A DNA stretch of 64,000 bases, from assembly GCA_009760855.2 (NCBI GenBank), contig WPIO01000073.1, positions 145,001-209,000 on the forward strand, read 5' to 3'. Below, one piece after another: positions 1 to 10,997 of this stretch. The stretch comes from Cristatella mucedo (lineage: Eukaryota > Bryozoa > Phylactolaemata > Cristatellidae). Positions within the stretch are counted from its first letter, which is position 1. Each line of letters begins with the position of its first letter. A program made the translations under genes and the position numbers. The notes beneath the pieces are model-generated. The model saw nothing but the letters and a program-made list of their open reading frames with translations. It had not been told where the DNA came from and did no database searches.

Positions 1-599
1 TCGTATCGCAGCCGATTAGGCCGCCGGCCGATAGACCGCCGTAGTTCCGAACTGCGAGCACGTCCTCACGACAGGAGTGCGGTTGTTATTGTTGTTACCA
101 GATAAATATAAAAGCGTGTATTAAGTGCGCGTATACGAAAAAGGATCTTGAATGCTCACAAAACATCGCCTGCTAAGCAGGCTTTTGCCACCTAAGATTC
201 CTCTGTGGAGGAGGCAGAATTTTTTCATAAACCCGTTGTTTACGTAAGAGTTAAACTCACTGCCCATCGATGGCTTAGCGTAACTGTTAGATACGAAAAC
301 GCCCCAGTGGCCTTAACCGATATTTTAATGGATTGTGAAAAACGCAGCGATGCGTTGAATGGACGCACGTCACAAGCGTTAGTGTTGATTCGCACTGCCA
401 TGCTCCGCCATCCATTTTTGAACCGCTTGCTTTAAGTTGCTTGAATTTCTTACGAAGTAGCGGATTAACTGTACACACAATTGCGAACGTGCATTTTCAT
501 TGGCAGAGTTCACGTACGGTACGAAAGCTGGGCTTTCCGGCGCAGCATAACGACACGGGCGCGCACTCTGTACGCACTCGTCCTGAAGTATTAAGCAGA

Positions 600-2231
600 A
601 TTCCCCCGGATTTCAGCAGTGTTCAGCAGTGTGCAGCGGAGCGCAGAATTACTGCGGCACTCCACCAGTAATGGCGATCTAGCGTCGTATTGATCGTCCG
701 GAATTTGGAAATGAGCGCTAGTGACGCGGGCCAGGGCTACGCCGCCACAAGTGCTCAGGTGCAGCGCCAAGCGCTAGCGGAGGCTCACTCGGCGGCAGCG
801 GCAGCGGCGGCGACGCTGCAGCGAGGCAGCAGTCGACACTACCGCAAGGGCGAAACAGCAGCAGAAGCGCTCTACGCGGCCGGGGACGGCGGCAACCAGC
901 GTCGCCGGAAAGCGGGGGCGCGGAGTAAGCGAGATTAGCTTTGCGGGGGGTCTGTCTTCGTGCGGTGGCAGGCGAATTTCATCGCCTCCTAATGCCAGGT
1001 AGCATTCGCGGCGCCGCCCACGGGAGGACACTCGGACAAATAACCCGGCTCGTCCCGCGAGGCTGCCGCGCGGCGTGCCGCCCGGCGTGGGCCGCGAATG
1101 CGCGCAGATCTGGCCCGCGGTCTTGGCCCGACCGAACGCCGGCTCTCGCGAGGAGGCGCCTGCGAAGCCGGTGCGGCGAGCTCCGAGGAGCCGACTTCCG
1201 ACTTCGCGGCCAGTCGGCGACTCTCTCACTAGCCGATCGCTGGCCGGCGTCCGTCAGAACGAAGTGCACCGTACCGCTTTTCGGGCTCCTTCGCGCGCCT
1301 CTCCTCTCAGCGCACGCTCCTTTCGCTTAGAGCGTCCAGCGCGCCCCTGTCGCCGCAATCCTACCGTGCTCAATAGGCTGCTCGAGCCGCGACGGGCTGA
1401 GAGAGGGTGAGTCACGCCCCCTCCCTCAGAGCCGGTCTCGCTGCCGCTCGGCCTCGCCGGCGGCCGCTACACCGGCGCGCGCCGTGGTCGGCGCCGAGCG
1501 GGCACCGGTGCGACTGGCGCCCGCTCGGCGCCGACCGCGGCGCGGCGGCGGCGCGCGATTAGCGTCCGGCGCCGGGCGGTCTCGAGCCGTCCCGCGTCGC
1601 CGGCGGTGACCGCTGCAGCCGCGGCGCCGCCGGACGGGGTACTCGCTGGGCGCGCAAGCGTCGCGCCGCACCTGGAGGGCACATGAAGTCGAGTCGCGGC
1701 AGGTCGCGCGCTTTCAGAACGACGACGGAGAGCCGGTGTACGGCTGGCTGGTAGCAGAGCGACAGAAGAAGCTCGCCTTGACCTTGCTTGCGGATCTGGA
1801 ACAGAAGATGGCGGCCTCGTCTGGGCGTCTGACGGAGGAGGGCGCGCTCGCCGCGAGCGCCGGCGGCCGGGTTTGCGATGGGGCGCGACGGACGGCTGCC
1901 GCGGGGCGTGCTCGCGAACCAGGAACCGGAAGATAGAGGAGGCCGGATCGACCCCGAGGGTCAGGACGAGAGCGCACGTCGGCCAGAGCTGGACTTGCTT
2001 GCCTGAGCTGGTCTTTCTAAGCGGGAGTGGAGGTTCTGCGTACGGAATGCTGAAGTACGCGGAGTTCTGAGAGCTCGCTCGAGCCGCAAGGCCGCGCTGC
2101 GAAGCTCGTTTTTTGTAATGCGCAAGCTGGCTCAATGTCCGCAGAGAGCGCGTGCGAATTTGCGGGCGACGTCGTCGTCGAAGATGCACGAGAGCAGCTC
2201 AGCTCAGCATAGAGAGCTGGCGACCGAGAGG

Positions 2232-2262
<31 letters not shown>

Positions 2263-2400
2263 AGCGGCGGAGTGATTGGAGCGAGGGCCAGCCAGCTGTG
2301 ACGTCTGAGATGTGCGGGCGTCCAACACTTCGTCTCCACTATCCATTGAATTGTCTTTCAAGGCCGCCGGTGGCGTTTTCAGGTCTAGCAGTTATCATTG
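600..2400. promoter_or_regulatory. CpG-island-like region
   Basis: Very GC-rich with dense CpG dinucleotides and GCC/CGG triplet runs, unlike the AT-rich sequence after 5.6 kb. It lies 3' of the Syt4-like exons on the minus strand, so it is either in a large Syt4 intron or marks another promoter. Long overlapping ORFs on both strands here (Ala-, Arg- and Pro-rich) are what GC-rich DNA gives and match no family I know. Confidence 0.5.
2231..2272. repeat. (CGG)n triplet repeat with CAG interruptions
   Basis: About 14 triplets of GGC/CGG interrupted by CAG. Read on the minus strand it would code for an Ala run, on the plus strand Arg; neither is likely to be coding. Confidence 0.85.
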
Positions 2401-3559
2401 AGCCTGCCACGGACAGTGAGTCCATTTCCTATGTAAACAGCGGGTTCGCTTACAAGTCGGCCCGCACCTGTGAGGAATCATCGGTGGCGAATAGCAGCTA
2501 AGTAAACGGTATTTAATGAGCATTCTAAATACTTTTACGTGTGCGCGTACTTGGTTTCTGCAATAGTTATCTGGTAGTAACAATAATAGCAATCGTCCTG
2601 CCATGAAGGCTTGTACGTAGTTCGGAGCTGACTTTGTCTGTTGGCTGGACAAATGCTTATGAAGCAGCGAAGTTATGTGCAAATTTTAGCACGCTCACTG
2701 AAGTGATGGCGAGCAGTGGCGGAGCTTGGGTTCGGGCGCATTGCCCCACTCCTACAGCGAGGCAGCGACCTGGGCCGACCCTCCTATTCCAATGCCCCCG
2801 ACCGTCGCCGACGACGAAAATGCGTCCTAATTCCATATCACGAACAACCGACGAGTTCAAGTCGAATAAAGACTACTTTTTCATTAACTGTGGGGTGTAG
2901 CCCCACAAAGAGGAAAATCTTGCGGGCGTTGCCCCGATATTACATGAAAATTTAGCAGGCCTTTCCCCCTCGATGAACCAATCTGTGGCTCCGCTGCCAC
3001 AGATTGCTAGCATACGTGCGATATAAAAAGTGGGCTTCGCGGAGTGGCCAAACGACTAGCAATCGGCACGCTCGTACTTTAACATCACGCAGTATGCGCC
3101 CTTTTGTGGGCGATTCGTGTCGGTGCAGCTGCAGCTCGTTCCGTCGCAGCAGCACGGCGCCGCGTACGACAACCGCAAAGGGGCGGAGAGCCACACCGAT
3201 AGCCCTGGCTCTCGGTCGAGTACCGCGCGCAGGTTTTTGAGTCTGGCGAGCCAGCGAGCGGCTAGCGGTGAGTTCGAACGCGCCCTTCTGCGTCCGCTAA
3301 GCGACAGCTCACCGTCGCGGCGGCGATGTTACGGCAACGCCATCTGCCGGCTAACGGTCTTCAAGCACCTGCTCCTCGCTGCCGCCGCCACCTCTAGGAG
3401 CTGCGGCAGCTGCGACAGCGAATTGACGATCGACCGCGAATCGCAGCAGCGGATTGCCGATCGACCGGTAGCGCAACGGAGAAAAAGGCGCTTCGTCATT
3501 GGAACCTCTGCTGCCGCGCCTCCCACAGGAAACGGACTACAAAGGGCGGCCGAGCTTAC

Positions 3560-3861
3560 CTGTGTCTCTCGGGAAATTATGTATCGCTGTACGACTATTT
3601 CCTGGTCGATGCACACGTCCATTTCAGCGAGTGAGTACGCCACGTCCCCTAGCACGTCATCTCGGGAGTAGCTATCGAAACTGCACAGCGAGAAGTGAAG
3701 CGTCATGGCGTGCACTTGGGCCGGCGAAATGCCGAAGAAGGTGAACGTCTCGTCGAACACAGGATTCAGCGTGCGCTTGACGACGCGAGTTTTAACCTTG
3801 AGCTTTTTGGCCGGCAGCAGGTGTAGCTTGACGTACGGATCCACGCCGCCGCCGCTGCTCC

Positions 3862-3897
<36 letters not shown>

Positions 3898-4401
3898 TGC
3901 AGCCGCCGGCGTCCGCCTTGGCAGCTCTCAGATGAGAAACTTTGAGGATGGACACAGACAGGCATTGCTTGGCCTCGCTATAGGCGACGGCGAAGTGCAA
4001 CTTTCCGGCCACGTCGGCGGCGCTATCGGGCGCCTCGCTCGCCGGGCTGGTGGCCTCCGACCGAGCTGCCGGGGTCGCCAGCATGCGATCGCCGCCGCCG
4101 CCGCGAAGCTCCCAGACGACGTCCGGGTAGCGCTGCGGGCCGTGGCACCTCAGCGACGCACCGCTGATGGTGCTCGACGTCATCGACGAGCTCAGGTTGC
4201 CCGAGCTGCCGCAGCCGCTGTACGCGCCGCCGCCGCCGCTTTCGGCGCGCAGCGGCTGCGGCGGCGCCTTCGCCGTCTCCTCGGCGCACGAGTATCGGCC
4301 GCGCCAGCGCGCCGCCGCGCAGTACCAGAGCGCCGTGCCCACTCCGGCGAGGACGACGAGCGTGGCGGCGACGCACACGCCGACGAGCGTCGCCGTCGAC
4401 A
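3560..4401 (-). CDS. Syt4-like: Syt4-like exon 2 (membrane anchor, linker, C2A)
   Basis: 842 bases, two completing a Val codon plus 280 codons. The order is a ~25-residue hydrophobic segment (STATLVGVCVAATLVVLAGV), a basic and cysteine-bearing stop-transfer stretch (WYCAAARWRGR), a low-complexity linker, and the C2A domain. A run of 12 Gly interrupts the first calcium-loop region just before DPYVK. The GTAAGC donor follows directly at 3554-3559. Confidence 0.85.
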
Positions 4402-4816
4402 CTGCAAAGGACGATGCAGCGACTCGCGTGCTTGCGCTAGGCGTGTCCCCGCTCGCCGCTGGCTGGCGCGGGCCCCTAGAGCCGCTGGGCTGCCGCTCTC
4501 GGCTCAGCCGAAGACGGCGGCCCAGCGAGAGCGAGGCTTCGTGCTGAGGCGCTAGCTCTTGCGCGTGACGTCTCGATGCGGTCGCGATCGGTGCGCGCCG
4601 CTTTCGATCGGAAGAAGAGCGACCGCAGCGCGAACAGACGTCCGCTCGCGATTCTTTCGCTCGCGCCGAGAGAAGGAAGCGCGAGGGAACGCCGGGGCGC
4701 CTCCCGGAGGGTGGCGGCTGCCGCGCTGCCGGCGGGCGCTCACCTTCGGACCCGAGCAGCAGCGACTGCACGCTCGCGGCGGCGTCGGACGACGGCTGCT
4801 CGGCGGGCGAAGGCAT
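3560..4816 (-). CDS. Syt4-like: Synaptotagmin-4/11-like protein, 5' two exons (partial)
   Basis: Membrane-anchored vesicle trafficking protein of the synaptotagmin 4/11 group. The gene is read on the minus strand. The first exon (4744-4816) starts at an ATG and ends at a GTGAGC donor in phase 1. A strong acceptor (pyrimidine tract, TTTGCAG) at 4402-4403 restores the phase, so the intron is 342 bp. Exon 2 (3560-4401) encodes a membrane segment rich in V, L, A and G, then a Ser/Gly/Ala-rich linker, then C2A. C2A motifs seen are GKLHFAVAYS, DPYVKLHLLP, KVKTRVVKRTLNP, FDETFTFFGIS and SFDSYSRDDVLGDV. The spliced model gives only 24 residues before the membrane segment, which suits a synaptotagmin; the unspliced ORF would give an atypical 135-residue basic N-terminus. 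Exon 2 ends CAG|GTAAGC in phase 0 after ISRETQ. C2B is not found to the left, so the gene continues out of the window. The Ser in SFDSYS sits where most synaptotagmins have a calcium-binding Asp, a known mark of the Syt4/11 type. Confidence 0.85.
3858..3900. repeat. (CCG)n triplet repeat inside the Syt4-like C2A exon
   Basis: CCG/CTG triplets on the plus strand give GGC codons on the minus strand, producing the poly-Gly run in the C2A loop. An in-frame coding microsatellite. Confidence 0.9.
4402..4743 (-). other. Syt4-like intron 1
   Basis: 342-bp intron with GTGAGC donor and TTTGCAG acceptor in phase 1. It happens to stay open in the exon frame, which makes a long single-exon ORF look possible, but splicing gives the usual synaptotagmin topology. 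Confidence 0.6.
4744..4816 (-). CDS. Syt4-like: Syt4-like exon 1 (lumenal N-terminus)
   Basis: Codes for 24 residues plus one base of a split Val codon, starting MPSPAEQPSS. The donor on the minus strand is GAAG|GTGAGC. The start codon lies in a CpG-rich promoter-like region. The ATG choice is inferred from the phase match with exon 2; a further upstream start cannot be excluded. Confidence 0.65.
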
Positions 4817-5441
4817 GCGCGACGGCGGCCACCGGATCGTGCGCGAGAGCTGAACCGTCCCGTGACGAGAGGCGAGAAGACGATCGGGCGCGGCCGCTCC
4901 TGTCGCAGCCTCCTCAATCGCGCGAAGCCGCCGTGCGAGTAGCAGTGCGTCTTGGACGGCTTATTTTTATTCGCAGCCGCTGCGGCCACGCGATCGATAT
5001 TACATTAACGTGCGCAACAGCGCCCGGTGTGCGCCGCCGCGGCCGCCGCGAATGAGCGTGTCGACGGCGCGTAGACGCGCGTGCGCACGCGCGCCCTCAT
5101 GCCCACAGCTCGGTCGAAATCCGCCGGCCGATTTCGCAGGATGGCTCCGGCTAGCCGGCTCAGCTGGGGTCGAGCGCTTCTGTCTGCCGGGTGCCACCTG
5201 TCTGCTCGACGGACGCGAAACCAGGCCTGAGGCCGAGAGGCTCAGCCGAGCTAGCGGCGCTAGCGTTCGACCCGTTCCATCTTCCCACCCCCACGTTCTG
5301 CGTCGTGCAGACATGTGCCGGCTAGAAGCAGCCTGGTGGCGAGGCCGCGGTATGGTGGGTGATAGTCGGGCCGGTGGAGAAACGGCGCTCAACAGCTGGC
5401 AGGGGGCGCTGCTCGTGCCAGCAGCAATGTAGCAGCTGGTG

Positions 5442-5443
<2 letters not shown>

Positions 5444-5517
<74 letters not shown>

Positions 5518-5520
5518 AAA
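5444..5520. repeat. (GA)n microsatellite
   Basis: About 75 bp of near-perfect GA dinucleotides with two single-base interruptions. Confidence 0.97.
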
Positions 5521-6190
5521 ACGAAAGGAAGGCAGCGAAGGATAATTGAGACGTGAAAGGGAAGGGGGAGGATAAGCATAGAGGATAAAGCTAGCTAGCC
5601 ACGTGGACAGATGAGTGGGCGGGCGGGCTGGCTGGCAGGTGAACAGGGTGAATTCGCAGACAGAATATGTTCTCACTGGTATGAATAACCAACTTCAAGT
5701 TCCTTGGAAGCCATGCCGTCAGCTCCTACGTACCCAAACGTGCACCCCGCTACCGACCGATATGACAACTTTACCTGGATTGACGATAATCAAAGCGAAG
5801 CTAAAACCCGCACTCACTGGCCCTGTCCTCGTGATTTCTTATTCATATGCTTTCGTTTACTGCACTTACCCACGATAATATTCCTAGTAAACTGGTACGC
5901 ATCCTGTCAAGCCTATCTAGGGTTCCACGGCAGATTTTTTTCTCTTAAGGTGCCATAAACATATATTACTCTTTTTATAAATGTTAAATAATTTACCCAG
6001 GTTAGTAGATTGGCCTTGACGATACCTCATACACGTCCATACAGTTTCTGTTAGCAGTTGATCGGCGTGCCAAATGTGCTTCATATAAGTAGTTCCGTCG
6101 AACTGTCCCACAAAGCCTCATTGAGTGCGTTCTGGCGCTGAAGAACTAGCGCCGAAGATGTGGCTATTCAGTCATTGTATATGTACTCTT
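5521..6190. other. No feature recognised
   Basis: Unique-looking sequence with short ORFs only and no family similarity that I can see. Confidence 0.5.
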
Positions 6191-6194
6191 TGCA

Positions 6195-6368
6195 CAGCAA
6201 CGACATCATGAACCCTGTGCATGTAACCTCTAACCATGTCATCTTTGTTGTCATTGAGCATGCTACTTATAACCGTTTGATCATACTTTTGTTGCAGCGA
6301 TGTAAAGTGCTTAGAAAGAGATCAAATTCTCTGAGGGCACTATACAATTATATTATTATTAATATTAT
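6195..6368 (+). mobile_element. L2-A LINE 3' end fragment
   Basis: Contains the conserved L2-A 3' UTR: a CTGTGCATGTAACC block, then AAGTGCTTAGAAAGAGAT, TTCTCTGAGGGCACTATA, and a short ATT-repeat tail. It matches the ends at 10.9 kb and 62.2 kb. Confidence 0.85.
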
Positions 6369-6537
6369 TATGAAAACAGCCAGGTGGCAAAACTATGGGT
6401 GCATACTTTGGAAATCTCTCAGAAGTTGTAATAGTTCAACCTGATGGATTGTAGAATCATGAGCAGGGGTGCAGTTGCTAACAAAATGATATCTATGCTG
6501 AATGGCGATAAAATGCTGGTAACTGGCTGATTCATTC

Positions 6538-6725
6538 TACGGTAAAAATAGTAGATTTGCATACCGACCTCAGATAACTCAATCTCTTTCTTGGCACTTT
6601 AAATATGCGATAAGGGAAGCGTGACCGTATTATTAGTGTTAACCACCATAGTCTTAGTGTTAACATGCACGGTGTTACTATGTATAGCAAGGTTAGTTCG
6701 AACATGCACAGTGTCCTGAAGCAAA
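6538..6725 (-). mobile_element. L2-A LINE 3' end fragment, inverted
   Basis: Reverse complement of the L2-A tail (AACTCAATCTCTTTCTTGGC) followed by diverged 3' UTR sequence. It faces the preceding copy tail to tail, 170 bp away. Confidence 0.75.
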
Positions 6726-7166
6726 ACCACACCGAGAAAAAAGCACAAGGACTAAGCAAATGCTATGAAAAAACTAGCTGCTCCTTGATTATCACCGGGA
6801 AAGGAAATGCTGCAGTTCATCTAATTTTTTTATCACAGATCATTGGCGCTTTTTGCAGTTCCGGATGGATGGTACTTTGTCTGAGCCGCTGCGCTACTGC
6901 AATCCTTTGCAGTGAAGATCGAGACAATGTTGCTAGCTACTGCACACGTCAACTCGATCAACTCATCGAGCCAGTAAGTGAGCTGGGGCTCCAAGCTGAC
7001 AAGTGGGCTTGCTTCGTGACAGTAAATTGTGCCAAGCCGACGAGGCACATTGTTATCGTCACCTCGTCCTTGGTGGTCTCTTTTTTGGTTGTGGTCGCAG
7101 CTAAAAGTCTTACCGGACAAACCCTGTTGAAATGCACCCTGCTCGTGAACCTAAGCCGGCCAGCAA

Positions 7167-7204
<38 letters not shown>

Positions 7205-7206
7205 AA
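7167..7206. repeat. (TC)n microsatellite
   Basis: About 35 bp of TC repeat. Confidence 0.95.
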
Positions 7207-7883
7207 GATGAGCACAGTCAGAGGTTTCAACCTTGACAAAGACAATGAATTCGAGAGCGACCCTTGAAGTTGGCTGTTCGAAGCTCCGAAGGACCAGAAA
7301 TATATCCGGCCTGATGCAGTGCTCCGAACGCCTCAGTGCTCGAGGTGATTCGACGCTCGACCGACCTTTGACACGGTCATACTCGACTGGCCACTCGAGT
7401 CACAGTTGCAGCGCTCCTACGCATCGATGGAAACTCGGACGTCGGCTCTTCTTTGCTTGGGGTTTTTTATCTGCTTCTCTGTCCAGCAGACGGAACCATT
7501 CGCGTAGAGTATGTCCACTTATGGCCCACGCCGACGCCCGCCTGGCCTGCCCAAGGGTTCACTCATTCTCCTTTGCTGCTTTGTCGGTAACCGGCAGCAC
7601 AAGTCAGGCCAACGAGTTCGTTCTACTCGAGGCCAGTCAATAATGCACAGCTGCAGTAGCCTCACGTGCTTTTAACTGAGCGTTTAGTTAGGACTCCGTT
7701 CCGTGTGCGCGGGCACCTACACGGCAGGTGCATGCGGTGTGTCCGCTGGCAACTATACGGCAGGGCCTCGTAACTCTAGCCAGCGGCTCGAAAAAATCAA
7801 AATGCGAACAACTAGAGGGATGCAACTTACTGGAGATAAAGAATGTGAAAGTTGACATAAAGAGATTACAATAGAAAGATAGG

Positions 7884-7884
7884 C

Positions 7885-7961
<77 letters not shown>

Positions 7962-7978
7962 GAGAGAGAGAAAGAGGG
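7884..7978. repeat. (GA)n microsatellite
   Basis: About 90 bp of GA repeat with a G-rich interruption near the end. Confidence 0.97.
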
Positions 7979-8086
7979 ATAGTCGCAATGGTGTTGCTGG
8001 GGTATTGTACGCCCGGGGACGAACTTCACGAATGACGCCAATCCCGAAGTTTTTGGGTGCTCATTTGGGCACCCCCTGATCAAGCG

Positions 8087-8100
8087 CCCCCCCCCCCCCC
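8087..8100. repeat. Poly-C run (14 bp)
   Basis: Uninterrupted C homopolymer; length may be unreliable in an assembly. Confidence 0.9.
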
Positions 8101-8169
8101 GATCGAGAGCATACAGTGGGGACATTTGCCCTTGTCTCCATTTGGTAGACCTCTGGATAGACATTTAGA

Positions 8170-8171
<2 letters not shown>

Positions 8172-8214
<43 letters not shown>
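8172..8214. repeat. (GA)n microsatellite
   Basis: About 40 bp of GA repeat, 200 bp from the previous one and in the same phase orientation. Confidence 0.95.
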
Positions 8215-8530
8215 GTCAGAGTGAGCAAGATAAACGACAGAGCCAGAAAGAACAAAATAGAGGGAGCATGAAAAAAGATTGTAGAACTAAATAAGAGACA
8301 CTGATTCAGTGATCATCGTATCAAAACTGCTGCAAACTTGGAATAACTTGCTGATGCATTGCTACCTAAGTCAGCATCGTAAGAGGTATGCTATACACTT
8401 TGCAGCAGCAGTGCTGGCTCAGTGGAGCGGATTTGCTCTAAAACCCGACTGCTGTAAGTTACTGGCTAATTGTAAAGTTTGATGTACAAGTGAAACTGGT
8501 CAAACGCTGCATGCTCTCTTATTTTTGATA

Positions 8531-10997
8531 CCACCCCAATGCCTACATTCAAGCAGGTCAGTAGTGATCTCGTCCTGAAGTTCATATCCTAATCAAAGAA
8601 TACAACACGTTCTTGGCTGGGCTACCAAAGAAAGCTATTATGCCACTACAGCGGACTTTGAACATGGCTGCAAGACTGGTCTTTAAGTCCCAGCGGTTTG
8701 AGCACGTGTCTCCTTTGCTGAAAGAGCTAGGATGGTTGCCGGTTGAGCACAGGATACAGAACAAAGTTCTTACACTGACCCACAAGGCCCGCCACGGCTT
8801 GGCTCCTTCATACCTAGCTGAACTGCTGCATCAGTTTCAGCCTGTTCGCGCCCTCAGGTCCTGTGTGGACAATAAATTAGCTGTCCCATTCCTCCGCTTA
8901 AAGACAGTTGGTGACAGAAGCTTGAGCTCTGCAGGTCCTAGACTGTGGAACTCGCCTCCACAATTCTTACGCAACGAAATCTACTCTCCTGATGCCGACT
9001 ATGGCACATCTTTTTCAGCGGTCCTGAACTGCTACTTCTATGCTACTCACTACCTCAACTGCTCTCCTGACTCTGCTATGCTTCCCACTTTCTCTTTGTT
9101 GCGTGAGACGAAGTCTGTTGGCTACCGAATGTGTACCGAAAGCCGCTTAGGCTGTGAGTGTGCTATACAAAACTCTCCTGCGTAACACCCACATGGTCTT
9201 TATGACTTTGTGGAGTTACTGACGAAGATACATTACATTACATTACTTTACATTTGGACCATATTCCTACTGTCCTGATCTTACGTTGCATTGATCTGCT
9301 GCAGCCAGGCACAACTAACATCGTAAATATGTCATTAGCCTAGGGTCATGTCACAGCACTTCTAAAAAAGCTGTAGTCAGGCCACAACTCAAGAAAGTGA
9401 CTCTAGACGAAGAGAATTTGAGCAACTAGCGCCCATTCTCCCTTCTACCATTCCTATCAAAGACACTGGAACGAGTCATGGCAGACCAGCTGAACTTGCA
9501 TATTTAAACTTCAAACCTTGCTAGTAAGTTCCAGTCTGGCTTTATGGCTAATCACTCCACAGAGTCAGCATTGCTTTGGGTGTAAAACAATCTACTTAGG
9601 AATGCTGACATTGGTAGAGTTTCTCTGCTGTTTTGATCCATCTTTCGTCAGCTTTTGATACTATCGATCAGCAAGTCCTTCTTGGGCGCCTCTCAACTCG
9701 CCTGGGAACCACTGGCACTGCTCTGCAATGGCCCAGGTCCTAATTCAGTAGGAGACTCCCGAGTATTAATGTGAATGGACACAGATTACCCGAGGTACCT
9801 CTGAAATATGGGGTACCTCAGGGCTCTTCACTATGTCTCGTTCTTTTCACGGTTTATGCTCTCCCTCTTGCCGATGTGATTGCCAAGCTCAATCTAGGCT
9901 TTCACTTCTATGCGGATGCAACTCAGTTGTATTTTTGCTTTGATCTCTCCCAGCCTTCGAGCACCTCTAATCCTATGAACTCCCATCCTGCATGTATTGA
10001 TGACATCCGCACACAGATGGTAGCACATTTTCCTTAATTAAATGGCGATAAATCAAACATACTAGTTATGGGCAATCCAAGTGTGATTCAGAAATTGGAA
10101 AGGCTAACACTTAACATCGGCTCTGCCAGCATATCTCCTGTTGAATCTGCACGAAATCTAGGTGTCATGTTGCAAAGTGACCTTTCGTTAGACGACCACA
10201 TAAGCTCCACAATCTAGTCTGCCTACTTTCAGCTACATAACATTGCTAAAATTTGAGCTTCCTTAAATAGAGGTACGACATCTAAGTTTATCCATGCATT
10301 TCTGACATCCCGTCTTTACTTCTGTAACTCACTGTTTGTTGGCCTACCGAAGTGTGCAATCAAGCGCTTGCAGCTGGTGCAAACCTCTGCAGCTAGGCTT
10401 TTTTATCGTGAGCGTTGCAGTCACCACATCTCACCACTTCTCGCCGACCTGCACTGGCTACCAGTCAAGCAATGTATTGACTTCAAAGTTTTGTCGCTCA
10501 TTTTAAGGTCACTTCATTCTTTGGCTCCAGCCTATCTCTCAGATCCGCTCCCCCACCAGGCCAAGCATCGTACCACCCGCGTTTCGGAAACTAACTGTTT
10601 ATCTATGGCTCGTAAAACCCTCAAATCTTTCGAAGACCGTGCCTCTAGTTTTTAGGCCCCCAAAGCCTGGAACTCGCACCCGACGTCTGTCACAATACCC
10701 CCTGACTTAACTACATTTAAAATAATTTTAAAAAGCACCTATTTATCAGAGCATTTAGTGGGTCCCTGTCATTCTTCCTGTATGAGCTTATGGGTGCTGA
10801 CACTGTGCATGCTGCCAATAAGCACGCCTACATGCTGACCCTGTGCATGTTACCCATAATTATGTTATTCATGCTGCTTATCAAGAAAGATACTACTCAC
10901 CATTCGATCAGGTTTCCTTTGCAGCAAATGTAAAACGCGTAGGAGATTAAGTTCTCTGAGGATGCTTTATGAAACGTATTATTATTCTTATTGTTAA
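8531..10997 (+). mobile_element. L2-A LINE, broken reverse transcriptase region to 3' end, split by L2-B
   Basis: Non-LTR retrotransposon of the L2/CR1 group. The left part (8531-8605) matches the linker before the reverse transcriptase in the copy at 18.3 kb. The match resumes at about 9253 right after a nested L2-B copy. The right part includes degenerate RT (HFYADATQLYFCFD at about 9900, so the usual YADD is YADA), the C-terminal block LHWLPVKQCIDFKVLSLI with SLAPAYLSD, then the 3' UTR and AGATTAAGTTCTCTGAGG with an ATT-type tail ending near 10997. Frameshifts and stops throughout; a dead copy. Confidence 0.85.
8606..9254 (+). mobile_element. L2-B LINE 3' fragment nested in L2-A
   Basis: 5'-truncated copy of a second L2-like family. 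An open frame at 8613-9185 codes for the end of the RT protein ([50 protein letters not shown]). The 3' UTR AACACCCACATGGTC is followed by ATACATTACATTACATTAC, so the tail is an ACATT repeat. L2-A sequence on both sides joins up if this piece is removed. Confidence 0.85.

Larger units (their letters stand above)
1..3553. other. No recognised gene; intron or flank of the Syt4-like gene
   Basis: No C2B motif or other protein family was recognised on either strand. It contains the CpG-rich block, a CGG triplet run and a group of short inverted repeats at 2730-3005. If the Syt4-like gene is intact, this is intron sequence between the C2A exon and a C2B exon beyond the left edge. Confidence 0.5.
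4000..5330. promoter_or_regulatory. CpG island over the 5' end of the Syt4-like gene
   Basis: Dense CpG and GC-rich sequence spanning exon 2, intron 1, exon 1 and about 500 bp upstream of the ATG at 4816. Position fits a CpG-rich promoter and 5' UTR. No TATA box was recognised. Confidence 0.5.
6746..8530. other. Unassigned sequence with microsatellites
   Basis: Holds TC and GA microsatellites and a C run but no recognised gene. Short ORFs here are not similar to a family I know. Confidence 0.5.

Noticed and set aside
1467-2189. 240-codon Arg/Ala/Ser-rich open frame on the minus strand
   Set aside because: Expected by chance in very GC-rich DNA; no domain, no similarity, and other frames here are equally open.
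2017-2361. Minus-strand frame with an Ala run (MKDNSMDSGDEV start)
   Set aside because: The Ala run comes from the CGG repeat; no family match and no paired splice sites that I could defend.
3329-4816. Single-exon 495-codon synaptotagmin reading frame
   Set aside because: A phase-matched donor at 4743 and acceptor at 4402 remove a basic 114-residue block and give the normal short lumenal domain; a donor at 3559 ends the exon before the last 76 codons.
8400-8460. Possible tRNA gene (CTGGCTCAGTGGAGCGG near 8412)
   Set aside because: An A-box-like word only; no B box or cloverleaf follows.
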